This document shows positions 33,016 to 41,462 of a DNA stretch of 53,479 nucleotides, piece by piece; position 1 is the first letter of the stretch, and every line of letters starts with the position of its first letter. The notes beneath the pieces are model-generated. The model searched no databases. It was not told the origin of the DNA and saw nothing but the letters and a program-made list of their open reading frames with translations. Source of the DNA: Actinomycetota bacterium (GTDB lineage: Bacteria > Actinomycetota > Geothermincolia > Geothermincolales > RBG-13-55-18); contig JASEFK010000011.1 of assembly GCA_030019255.1 (NCBI GenBank), positions 31,237 to 84,715 on the forward strand, given 5' to 3'. The translations under genes and the position numbers were made by a program.

Positions 33016-34719
33016 TTGGCCAGGATGATTCCCCAGACCAGGGTGGAGGGCGTCCCCCGCGGGGAGCTCCGGTTCTACCAATACCTGCGGGACGGGCTGC
33101 CCGACGAATACACGGTCTTCCACTCCCTGCCCTATCTCTCCGCGGGGGAGAGGGGCATCTTCGAGCACGAGATAGACTTCCTCGTCGTCCACCGCAAGAA
33201 GGGCCTCCTGACCATCGAGGTCAAGGGCGGGGAGGAGGTGATCTACCGCCCCCGGGAGAGGAAGTGGTTCTCCGTCCCCGCCTCCGGCGACCGGCGCCAC
33301 GAGATAAAGGACCCCTTCGACCAGGCGCGGAGCAACATGCACTGGCTGAAGGAGGAGATCCTCAAGCGAGGGGTATTCCCCGGGGCGGACGACCTGCCCT
33401 GCGCCTACGGGTACGCGGTGGCCTTCCCCGACGCCGCGGTGCAGGCGAAGCATTTCCCTCCCCATGCCCTCCCGGAGCTGGTCATCGACCGCGAGGGCCT
33501 GGACGAGGTGGGGGAGAGGGTGGAGGGGATCATGGACCGCATGCGCCGCCCGGGGAGCAGGGCCCTGACCGAGCGGGAGTACAACGACCTCTACAACCGC
33601 TTCCTCCTCCCCGAGTTCCGCCTAACCACCTCCATCGCCCGGAGGCTGGAGGACGAGGAGGCGGAGATACTTCGCCTCACCGAGGAGCAGTGCCGCGTCC
33701 TGGACGTCCTCAGGAACCAGAGGCGGGCCCTCATCCAGGGTTACGCCGGGACGGGCAAGACCCAGCTGGCGGTGGAGAAGGCCCGCCGCCTGGCCGCCGA
33801 GGGCCTCTCCGTGCTCATCCTGTGCTTCAACCGCCCCCTGGCCGCCTACCTCCGGAAGCAGATCCGTCCCGAGGAGGGGAGGATCGACGTCTACAACTAC
33901 CACGACCTGTGCATCCGCCTGGCCGAGAGGGCCGGGCTCCCCTGCCAGGTGCCCGGGGAGGAGGACCGGGAGAGGCGACAGCGCTTCTGGGCCCAGGAGG
34001 TCCCCCGCCTCCTGGGGAGGGCCCTGGACCTCCTGGACCTCCGCTACGACGCGGTGGTCGTGGACGAGGGCCAGGACTTCCGGAGGGAGTGGTCGGAGAG
34101 CGTCCTCAAGCTCCTGCGGGACCGGGAGGAGAGCCACCTCTACATCTTCTTCGACGAGAGGCAGAACCTCTACCACGGGGAAGAGCCGCAGTTCCCGGTC
34201 CGGGGCGATCCCTTCCTGCTCACCGAGAACTGCCGCAACACGCGGAGGATATGCGAGGCGGCCTGCCGCATCGGGGAGATAGACGAGGAGGACTACCGCT
34301 TCGACCGCAACCCGGAGGGGGAGGAGGTGCGCTACCTCCCCTACCGGGAACCCAAGGAACAGCCGGGGATCATCGAGGACGTGGTCTCCCGGCTGCTGAA
34401 GAAGGGCATCCGCCCGGGACAGATAACCATCCTCTCCCCTCACGTGCGGGAGAGGAGCTGCCTCTCCGGCGTGGAGGAGCTCGCTGGGTGCCGCCTGGTG
34501 GACTTCGAGGACCCGGGCCTCTCCTCCAACGACCTGGTCTTCTGCACCCTGAAGCGCTTCAAGGGCCTGGAGTCCGATGTGGTCATCTTCTGCGACATGG
34601 ACGGGAGGTTCCCCGTCCACGACCGCAAGGACCAGTACGTGGCCGTCACCCGGGCCAAGCACCTTTTATACGTGGTCCACGACCGTAGGTGGAACCCGCC
34701 TGCGGGCCAGCGGAGGTAG
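33016..34719 (+). CDS. NERD nuclease-domain / UvrD-like superfamily 1 helicase
   Basis: The start is the TTG at 33016, 6 nt after GGGAGGT, giving 567 residues. Residues 10-120 form a NERD domain with the nuclease-like acidic residues in EIDFLVVH and IEVKGG. From about residue 215 comes an SF1 helicase: GYAGTGKT (Walker A), LCFNRPL, VVVDEGQDF (Walker B), FDERQNLY and later FKGLESDVVI and VAVTRAKHLLYV. Such proteins act on DNA in repair or phage defence. GC content is like the left part of the window, unlike its neighbours on both sides, so the island is a mosaic. Confidence 0.88.
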   Translation: MARMIPQTRVEGVPRGELRFYQYLRDGLPDEYTVFHSLPYLSAGERGIFEHEIDFLVVHRKKGLLTIEVKGGEEVIYRPRERKWFSVPASGDRRHEIKDPFDQARSNMHWLKEEILKRGVFPGADDLPCAYGYAVAFPDAAVQAKHFPPHALPELVIDREGLDEVGERVEGIMDRMRRPGSRALTEREYNDLYNRFLLPEFRLTTSIARRLEDEEAEILRLTEEQCRVLDVLRNQRRALIQGYAGTGKTQLAVEKARRLAAEGLSVLILCFNRPLAAYLRKQIRPEEGRIDVYNYHDLCIRLAERAGLPCQVPGEEDRERRQRFWAQEVPRLLGRALDLLDLRYDAVVVDEGQDFRREWSESVLKLLRDREESHLYIFFDERQNLYHGEEPQFPVRGDPFLLTENCRNTRRICEAACRIGEIDEEDYRFDRNPEGEEVRYLPYREPKEQPGIIEDVVSRLLKKGIRPGQITILSPHVRERSCLSGVEELAGCRLVDFEDPGLSSNDLVFCTLKRFKGLESDVVIFCDMDGRFPVHDRKDQYVAVTRAKHLLYVVHDRRWNPPAGQRR

Positions 34720-34888
34720 ATAGGAAGCGGAGGGGCGATATTGTAATATGAAAAAGTGGGATTAACATATGGGATTCAATGGCGGGCATAAAAGGAGTCA
34801 TGCGGCTTGATTTCCGCTCGATTGAAGCCTGTTTTTTCGCCGCTGGGTCTTGGGATAAGTTGATACGGGTCCAAGGTGGCCATCAAGA

Positions 34889-34927
34889 TGACTAAAAATT
34901 TAGTCAAATGACTAAAAAAATTAGTCA
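34889..34927 (+). promoter_or_regulatory. Two tandem palindromes, likely operator of the adjacent winged-helix regulator
   Basis: TGACTAAAAATTTAGTCA (34889-34906) and a second copy with a 5-nt A spacer (34909-34927) share the half-site TGACTAA/TTAGTCA. The second palindrome covers the start codon of the following HTH gene, as expected for autorepression. Confidence 0.6.
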
Positions 34928-35299
34928 AAAGGAAGATACCACGGCTCATCCCGCAGGGGTCATATTCTCCTCCCCCGCTATGGTGGCCCTCCTCGAGCTC
35001 TTCTTTCTCCATCCCGAACAGGAGTTTTATCAGCGCCAGATAGAAAGCCTCACCGGCAAGCCCCTTTTTTCCATCCAGAGAGAGCTAAACGATTGGAGAG
35101 AGCTGGTTTGATCGAGGCCGAGAAGAGAGGAAGGCGGCTGTATTACCGTGCGAAGAAAGGTGAAGGTGTGCGGCATGATCGTCACCTGGAGATCCTTCCC
35201 TGCGCGGGCATCCGGAGGGACGGAAGATGGGAGATCGTGGCTCTGAGATTGCGGATACCTTCTCCCAGACCATTTGGCCTTCCCCCATCCGCACGCTGA
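34908..35299 (+). pseudogene. Frameshifted winged-helix (MNT-associated ArsR-like) regulator
   Basis: From the ATG at 34908 the frame reads SSPAMVALLELFFLHPEQ, then EFYQRQIESLTGKPLFSIQR and ELNDW, and stops at 35111. The expected continuation ERAGLIEAEKRGRRLYYRAKKG is found in a different frame starting near 35093. Joined, they make a typical winged helix of the kind that precedes minimal nucleotidyltransferase toxin-antitoxin domains. A single frameshift near 35095 separates the halves. The downstream nucleotidyltransferase part is not recognisable. Confidence 0.7.
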
Positions 35300-36041
35300 A
35301 GAGGCGGGGACTTCCAGGAGTGAGGCCCGTGGCCTTATGAGACCATGGGGGCATCAGGGTGGAGGGCTCTCTCCACTCCAGGGCGCCTCCTTCAAGCAAT
35401 GGCAATACCACCTCGTCTGCAACCTTCTCCCCACGGCCCCCAAGGGCAGGAAGCGGGACCTCCACCAGGAGCTCTAAGCTATCCTTTGCGCCCCCATCTC
35501 CAGGTATCCGGGCGTTTCCTCTCCGAGACCTTTGCCAAGTGGGAGGACATACGCCCAGAGGTTTTGGGAAGGCTCAAGAAGGCAAGGACGACGTGCTCTT
35601 ATAATTCCACTTCCCCACACGCCATAGGAGTGGGATTAGGGCCACGGGCCGCTTGGAGAGACTGAACTGGAATATTAGGGAAGGGACCCGGGCGGTTGCA
35701 ATCTTCCTACTCGAAAATCCGCCCCGCGGCTCATCACCGCTCTCTGCGTGAAACATCAGGAGGAAAGGGAGACCGGGAGGCTTCACCTCGACATGAGTCT
35801 GCTGGAGGAGGAAGAGCCTGAGGAGAGGAGGCGGGTGGCCAGGATGGCCTCCTGGCAAAATCTTGAAAATGGAATAAGGAGTCGCCTCGAGGGGAGGAGG
35901 TCTCGCGCCCCGTGCCAAGCCCTGCCTCCTTTTCTCGAGCTGGTATACTGAAAGGGAGAGCAGTCGCTTATCTCCCATCTCCATGAGACGCAAGGCAGCC
36001 CCTTGTCTTGGAGGGCGAGGATTTACATAGGGTTGTGGGCT
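35300..36041. other. Degraded region without an intact gene
   Basis: Short protein-like pieces lie in shifting frames, for example SGRFLSETFAKWEDIRPEVL near 35500-35570 and a Glu-rich piece at 35748-35951. None has a start with a ribosome site or a known family. It looks like decayed genes between the broken regulator and the defence operon. Confidence 0.45.
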
Positions 36042-36070
36042 TTGTCAAAATAGTGGTAATTAATTACAAA
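36042..36070 (+). promoter_or_regulatory. Predicted promoter of the ten-gene defence operon
   Basis: TTGTCA (36042-36047) and TACAAA (36065-36070) are separated by 17 nt in an AT-rich patch. The expected start near 36077 leaves a short leader before the helicase start. Confidence 0.5.
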
Positions 36071-36095
36071 TAAATCAGTCACCTAAGATTCACTT

Positions 36096-39000
36096 TTGGG
36101 GGTTAGATCTTTGGAGGAATTACCAGTTCAGCCCGGTGTAATCCTTGAGGGAGAGATTTTTCCGGAGCCGATCCGAGTGGTGCTGGTGCAGTCCATCGGA
36201 GCCAACCTGAAGGTCGGGGGACAGGGGCTTCGCACTAGGCGGTACCACGAGCGACTTCTGAGCCCGGACCAGGTCCATTCCCTGAAGATCATCCCTGCCG
36301 AGGCGCCCTTTGATGGCGACGCGCTGCGGTTCCGGTTGGGGATCGAAGGGGCCCGCCTGGGTTTGGCCTACGAGTATGACCCATATTTTTCCCTTTCCAT
36401 CGCCCGCGTGGATCCGCTGCCCCATCAGCTTGAAGCAGTGTACCACTACATCTTGCCCCTGCCCCGGATCCGCTTTCTGCTGGCCGACGATGCCGGGGCC
36501 GGAAAGACCATCATGGCGGGTTTGCTCCTCAAAGAGCTGAAACTCCGGGGACTCGTTGCCCGAACCCTAATCGTCGCGCCCGCCAACCTCGCCTTCCAGT
36601 GGCAACGGGAGATGCGAGACCGGTTCCGCGAGCGGTTCGACATCATCCGCGGTGTGGATCTGAGAAATGCCTACGGCGTTAATCCTTGGCAGGATAAGCC
36701 TCAAGTCATCACTTCCATGGATTGGGCAAAGCGCGAAGAGGTTCTGGAAAGCCTTGGCCGCACGGCTTGGGATCTGGTCATCGTGGACGAAGCTCACCGG
36801 ATGAGCGCGAGCGATCCGGAACACAAAACGGAGCGTTACAGACTTGGGGAACTCCTTTCGCAGAAGACGCATCATCTCTTACTCCTCACCGGCACCCCCC
36901 ACAAGGGAGACCCTCTAAACTTCTGCCTCTTCTTACAGCTCTTGGATCGAGACGTATACGGCGACGTTCGCAGCCTTGAGGAAGCCATGAAACGCAATCA
37001 TGCCCCCTTCTATCTCCGGCGCACCAAAGAGGCGCTTGTGACTTTTCCCGATCCCGAGACGGGCAAGGTCCGCAGGTTGTTCACGAACCGAGAGGTACGC
37101 ACGGTCCGATTTGAATTAGATGGCCGAGAGTTCGAGTTTTATGAGGCCTTGACCCGATACGTGCAGGATCAGTCGATTCGCGCAGCCACGGACCCCTCGG
37201 CCCGCGGTCGGGCCCTGGGCTTCACCATGGCGATGTACCAGCGCCGGTTTGCTTCCAGCATTCACGCCGTCCGCCGGAGCCTTGAGCGGCGCCTCCAGAA
37301 GCTGGAGGACCGCCTGCGCCGCCCCCAACCGGAAGCCGTGGCCGACCTGTCTCGGCTGGACGAGATAGACGAGCTGCCGGAAGACGAAGTCGCCCGGCTG
37401 GAGGAGGAAGTCGAGCAGGCCTCCCTGCCGTCGGAGCGCCAAGCAATCCAGCGGGAAATCGAAGAACTCAGGGTTTTGGTGCAGAAGGCCCGAGCCTTGG
37501 AAGAGCGGGAGATGTCCTCCAAACTCGCCAAGCTCCGCGAGGTGCTCGCGGACCAGAACATCTTCGGCGACCCCAAGACGAAACTGCTGATCTTCACAGA
37601 GTTCAAGGAGACCCTGGATTACCTGGTGGCGACGCTGCAGGGGTGGGGGCTGCGGGTCACCCAGATCCACGGCGGCATGAAGATCGGCGACCGGGACACG
37701 CCGGGAACCCGGCTCTACGCCGAACGGGAGTTCCGCGAAGAGGCCCAGGTCTTGGTGGCCACCGAGGCCGCGGGCGAAGGCATCAACCTCCAGTTCTGCT
37801 GGCTTATGGTCAATTTTGACATCCCGTGGAACCCCATGCGGCTGGAGCAACGCATGGGCCGCATCCACCGCTATGGGCAAGAGCGGGACTGTCTCATCTT
37901 CAACTTCGTCGCGGCCAACACGCGAGAAGGCCAGGTCCTGGAACGCCTCCTGGAACGCCTGCGGGAGATCCGCCGCGAGCTCGGCAGCGACCAGGTCTTT
38001 GACGTGGTCGGAGAGATCGTTCCGGCCAACTACCTGGAGCGGCTGTTCAGGGAACTCTACGCCGGACGCATGACCCAGCAGGCAGTGCTGGATCGAGTCA
38101 TCCGAGACTTCGACCGGGAGCGTTTTGCCAGGATCTGCCAGTCGACCTTGGAGGGGCTGGCCAAGAAGGATTTGAATCTTTCGGCTATCTTGGGCCGCAC
38201 GGCCGAGGCAAAGGAACGGCGGCTGGTCCCAGAAGTGGTAGAGGAGTTCTTCCTCCAGGCAGCCCCGGTAGCCGGAATCCCAACCCCGAGGGGGCGTAAC
38301 GGAGTCTATGCGGTAGGCCGCATCCCAAGGCACCTTCAGTGGGTTGGGGAACGTCTGGAGCCCCGCTTCGGCCCGCTGGGGCGGGAGTATCGGCGGATAA
38401 CCTTCGACAAACGGCGTCTTGCCGAAGATCCCACGCTGGAATGGGTCACCCCCGGCCATCCGCTATTTGAGGCCGTCCGCGAGGAGGTCTGGGAGAAAGT
38501 CCAGGCAGACCTTCGTCGGGGTGCAGTATTCTACGACCTGAATCGCGCTGCGCCCTCCCGCCTTGAGGTCTACTCGGCCTCCATCGCCGACGGGCACGGA
38601 AACACGCTGCACCGGCAGCTCTTCGTGGTAGAAGTCGCCGATTCGGGCGAAATGCGGCTGCGCCAGCCTACCGTCTTTTTGGACCTGATCCCCGCGGAGG
38701 CCAAAATCACCGCAAACCCGCCAATAACCCCTGACCGCGGAGAAGTAGAGCGATTCTTGCAGGAGAGGGGGCTGCAGCCCTTCCTGCAGAAGGTCCAGCA
38801 GGAACGCCAGAAAGAGCTGGATACCATCGCCCGGCATGTGGAAGTGAGCCTTCTCACCCTCATTGACCGCCAGCAACGGCAAGTAATGGAACTCCTCCAG
38901 CGGAAAGAGCAAGGGGAGGACGTAGCTTTAGCGCTCGGCGAGGCCGAGCGGAGACTGGACGAGCTGAACGCGCGGCTGGAACGGCGGCGACAGGAAATCC

Positions 39001-39464
39001 AACGAGAGCGGCAATTGGCCATTGCCGATCTCACCCACATCGGCTCGGCTCTGGTTCTCCCCCATCCGGAGCGGGAGAATTTCGCGCCGATGGTCCGCAA
39101 CGAAGAAGTTGAGCGCATCGCCATGGAGGAAGCCATGCGCTACGAGCGGGAAAGGGGTTGGATTCCAGAGGACGTTTCCGGCGAAGATCGCGGCTTTGAC
39201 ATTTTATCGCGGCACCCCGAAAGCGGCAGCGTTCGTTTCATTGAAGTCAAGGGGCGGGCGGGAGTAGGACCTGTGGTGTTGACGCGCAATGAGTACAAAA
39301 CGGCCGAGCGGCTGCGAAGCGACTACTGGCTTTATGTGGTCTTTGATTGTGCGACCACGCCGCGACTTCTGCCGATTCAGGACCCGGTTCGCTTAGGCTG
39401 GGAACCGATCGTGCGGATTGAGTATTATCAGCTTCTGCCCGAGCAGTTGGAAGGAGGGGCCTAG
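36096..39464 (+). CDS. SNF2-family helicase with C-terminal DUF3883-like domain (HmaA/DrmD-like)
   Basis: The start is a TTG at 36096; a second TTG at 36111 behind GGGGG is also possible. About 1122 residues. It is an SF2/SNF2 motor: LADDAGAGKT (Walker A, 129-138), VDEAH (230-234), LTGTPH, then a C-terminal helicase half with LIFTEFKETLDYL, ATEAAGEGINLQFC and QRMGRIHRYGQ. A long coiled coil follows. The last 100 residues (FDILSRHPES, then RFIEVKGRAG) resemble DUF3883, a nuclease-like fold. It resembles the helicase of DISARM and helicase-methylase-ATPase anti-phage systems. The Cmr1-like gene begins 2 nt later. Confidence 0.88.
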   Translation: MGVRSLEELPVQPGVILEGEIFPEPIRVVLVQSIGANLKVGGQGLRTRRYHERLLSPDQVHSLKIIPAEAPFDGDALRFRLGIEGARLGLAYEYDPYFSLSIARVDPLPHQLEAVYHYILPLPRIRFLLADDAGAGKTIMAGLLLKELKLRGLVARTLIVAPANLAFQWQREMRDRFRERFDIIRGVDLRNAYGVNPWQDKPQVITSMDWAKREEVLESLGRTAWDLVIVDEAHRMSASDPEHKTERYRLGELLSQKTHHLLLLTGTPHKGDPLNFCLFLQLLDRDVYGDVRSLEEAMKRNHAPFYLRRTKEALVTFPDPETGKVRRLFTNREVRTVRFELDGREFEFYEALTRYVQDQSIRAATDPSARGRALGFTMAMYQRRFASSIHAVRRSLERRLQKLEDRLRRPQPEAVADLSRLDEIDELPEDEVARLEEEVEQASLPSERQAIQREIEELRVLVQKARALEEREMSSKLAKLREVLADQNIFGDPKTKLLIFTEFKETLDYLVATLQGWGLRVTQIHGGMKIGDRDTPGTRLYAEREFREEAQVLVATEAAGEGINLQFCWLMVNFDIPWNPMRLEQRMGRIHRYGQERDCLIFNFVAANTREGQVLERLLERLREIRRELGSDQVFDVVGEIVPANYLERLFRELYAGRMTQQAVLDRVIRDFDRERFARICQSTLEGLAKKDLNLSAILGRTAEAKERRLVPEVVEEFFLQAAPVAGIPTPRGRNGVYAVGRIPRHLQWVGERLEPRFGPLGREYRRITFDKRRLAEDPTLEWVTPGHPLFEAVREEVWEKVQADLRRGAVFYDLNRAAPSRLEVYSASIADGHGNTLHRQLFVVEVADSGEMRLRQPTVFLDLIPAEAKITANPPITPDRGEVERFLQERGLQPFLQKVQQERQKELDTIARHVEVSLLTLIDRQQRQVMELLQRKEQGEDVALALGEAERRLDELNARLERRRQEIQRERQLAIADLTHIGSALVLPHPERENFAPMVRNEEVERIAMEEAMRYERERGWIPEDVSGEDRGFDILSRHPESGSVRFIEVKGRAGVGPVVLTRNEYKTAERLRSDYWLYVVFDCATTPRLLPIQDPVRLGWEPIVRIEYYQLLPEQLEGGA

Positions 39465-39465
39465 G

Positions 39466-40455
39466 ATGGGGAACAACATGGAACCTAAAGAATGGCGTCT
39501 TACTGCATTGACCGACATATGGACGGGCGATGCGCAAGGGAAGCCAGGTCGCTTGATTCCAACCGGGCTGAGAGGTTCCATCCGCTGGTGGTTCGAAGTG
39601 CTGGTGCGGGGGTTAGGCGGCAAGGTATGCGATCCCACGGTGGATGGCGTGCGCTGTCCGGATAAGAATGTTAAAAATCCTTACGATCCCGGTCACCATT
39701 GCGTGGTGTGCGAACTTTTTGGCTGCACCGGGTGGGCGCGCAAATTTCGGCTGATGGTTCTGGACCAAGAAGGCCCGGTCATCCAAAAACAGATTAAAGC
39801 CGGCCGTACATTTACCCTTCATTTCATCCCCTTGCGGTCCATCTCCGACGAGGAGTGGTGCCTCCTGGACGCCACCCTCCGCCTGATCGCCAACTACGGC
39901 GCCCTCGGAGGCCGCACCGTGTTCAAGCCCACCGATGAGCTCAATCGGCAGGGTGAAGACTATCATAGAGATTTTGGATTGATCCGGATTAAACCAGTTA
40001 TTTCGGGGGTTCGTGCGTATACGGGGGATGAGCTCAGCCGGTATGTTGACTACTCACATTGGCGCCGTGTAGATCACGATGACTTTGCTTGGGCTTCGCT
40101 TGACAACTTCTGGTGCGTGAAGGGACGGTACCTGGCGAGACAGGATCCTGATAACAGCACGTTCAACCAGATTATTGGCAGAGAACAAGCAAAGGGTCGA
40201 TCTCAGCGACTTGCGCAAGAGACACCTGTAAACCGCTGGCTTGCCGGTCGTCAGCAGGAAAGCAAGAAGGTTTTCAGTTTCAAACATCCCGAAGAAGGTC
40301 GGCGCACGTTCGGTTTTGTAAAACCAGGTTTAGTGGAATTTGATGAGATGAAGCGCCGCCTCGGACAGGTGTGGTCGCCTTTTAATCCAGATGCGGAATT
40401 TATCACAAAGGATCAAATCCTGAGTGAACTCTTTTCGCAGGGGGGAAACGTATGA
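39466..40455 (+). CDS. cmr1: Cmr1-like RAMP protein of a type III CRISPR effector
   Basis: The start is the ATG at 39466 (AAGGAGGGG upstream), giving 329 residues. The N-terminus has the Cmr1 signature: TDIWTGDAQGKPGRLIPTG, GSIRWWFEVLVRGLGG (38-52), CDPT and CELFGCTGWARKF. Cmr1 sits near the 3' end of the crRNA in Cmr complexes and contributes to target RNA recognition. It begins 2 nt after the helicase stop and ends in an ATGA overlap with the next RAMP gene, so it is coupled to both. Codon use (more GAA, AAA) matches the operon and differs from the left part of the window. Confidence 0.87.
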   Translation: MGNNMEPKEWRLTALTDIWTGDAQGKPGRLIPTGLRGSIRWWFEVLVRGLGGKVCDPTVDGVRCPDKNVKNPYDPGHHCVVCELFGCTGWARKFRLMVLDQEGPVIQKQIKAGRTFTLHFIPLRSISDEEWCLLDATLRLIANYGALGGRTVFKPTDELNRQGEDYHRDFGLIRIKPVISGVRAYTGDELSRYVDYSHWRRVDHDDFAWASLDNFWCVKGRYLARQDPDNSTFNQIIGREQAKGRSQRLAQETPVNRWLAGRQQESKKVFSFKHPEEGRRTFGFVKPGLVEFDEMKRRLGQVWSPFNPDAEFITKDQILSELFSQGGNV

Positions 40456-41462
40456 CTTGGGATTACTATGCTTGGTTAACCTGTCGTGGCCATGGCGAGG
40501 AAACACCAACTGCGTGGGCATTAAGCAGCGGCTTCGTGGACCATCTTTCCAAGTGTTTCCTGGAAGCAGAGATTGAACGTTTGGAAGCTGAAGAGGCAAA
40601 TAACAGAGAAAGACGCAGACAAGCCGAGGATAAGAAAACCATTCTCCGCAAGATGTACATGCAGAAAGCGTCGTGTAGATTTCCTATCAAATTGTATCCA
40701 CAATTCCACCAGATTGACTTTGCGCCTCTCTCTTCTTGGGCATGGCTGGGCCTTCAGGTAGACTTCGAACTCCTCACCCCATGGTACTCCAAAGACGACC
40801 GCGTGTTTCACGTGATGGACAACCCGGTGCGCAAAGATCGGGTGTTCGGTGTGCCCTTTATGGCGGGTTCATCCTGGAAAGGCATGCTCCGCTGGGCCTG
40901 TCGGGTGCAAGCGGGTTTGCGGGAGCACCTGGAGCAACACAACGGAAAACTGGATGATTGGCGGGACCCGGATTGGATCCTGCACCTCTTCGGCAACGAA
41001 AAGGACGAAGAGGAGAATTTCCACCAGGGCGCGCTGGTTTTCTATCCTACGTGGTTTGACAAGATCGGCTTTGAGGTTATCAACCCCCACAGCCGGGAGC
41101 GCCGCGCCGGCACCCAGCCCGTCTACTACGAGGTGGTGCCCCCCGGCGCAAAGGGCACGCTTTATCTCCTCTATGCTCCCTGGCCCGGCATGAAACCTGG
41201 TGCCGATCCCAAAGACGTTCCGCCAAGATTGCTGGAGGCCATCGAGGCCCTGCTCACCACCTACGGCATTTCGGCCAAGCGCACCGTGGGCTGGGGCACG
41301 GCGAAGATTCTTAAGTGGCGGGTGTATCGGAAAGGCAAGGAGCCTCAGGAGGCCACTCGAGAAGAGTGGGAAAGGGAAGCGTCTGAAAAAGGACGCGGAT
41401 TTTGGCGCTTCTTCTGGGAGCGAAAGGTTTTACCTCTGCTTAAGGAGGGATGTGCCCCATGA
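40452..41462 (+). CDS. Cmr6-like RAMP protein
   Basis: The 336-residue protein overlaps the Cmr1-like stop by ATGA. After a charged helical N-terminus (about 30-70), the RAMP core reads VDFELLTPWYSKDD and FGVPFMAGSSWKGMLRWA (132-149); the latter is the usual glycine/serine RNA-binding loop and helix. Near the C-terminus TYGISAKRTVGWGTAKIL is the G-rich loop. This fits the Cmr6 position of Csx11-associated modules. I assign the subtype by neighbourhood; sequence alone only proves RAMP. It overlaps the cas10-like start (ATGA). Confidence 0.78.
   Translation: MTWDYYAWLTCRGHGEETPTAWALSSGFVDHLSKCFLEAEIERLEAEEANNRERRRQAEDKKTILRKMYMQKASCRFPIKLYPQFHQIDFAPLSSWAWLGLQVDFELLTPWYSKDDRVFHVMDNPVRKDRVFGVPFMAGSSWKGMLRWACRVQAGLREHLEQHNGKLDDWRDPDWILHLFGNEKDEEENFHQGALVFYPTWFDKIGFEVINPHSRERRAGTQPVYYEVVPPGAKGTLYLLYAPWPGMKPGADPKDVPPRLLEAIEALLTTYGISAKRTVGWGTAKILKWRVYRKGKEPQEATREEWEREASEKGRGFWRFFWERKVLPLLKEGCAP

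Noticed and set aside
32649-34688. 679-codon plus-strand frame overlapping the NERD helicase
   Set aside because: It is Gly/Arg/Pro-rich with no motifs, while the other frame encodes a complete NERD-SF1 helicase with a ribosome site.
41450-41458. ATG at 41450 as start of the Csx11-like gene
   Set aside because: It touches the AAGGAGGG ribosome site; the ATG at 41459 has correct spacing and the ATGA overlap.
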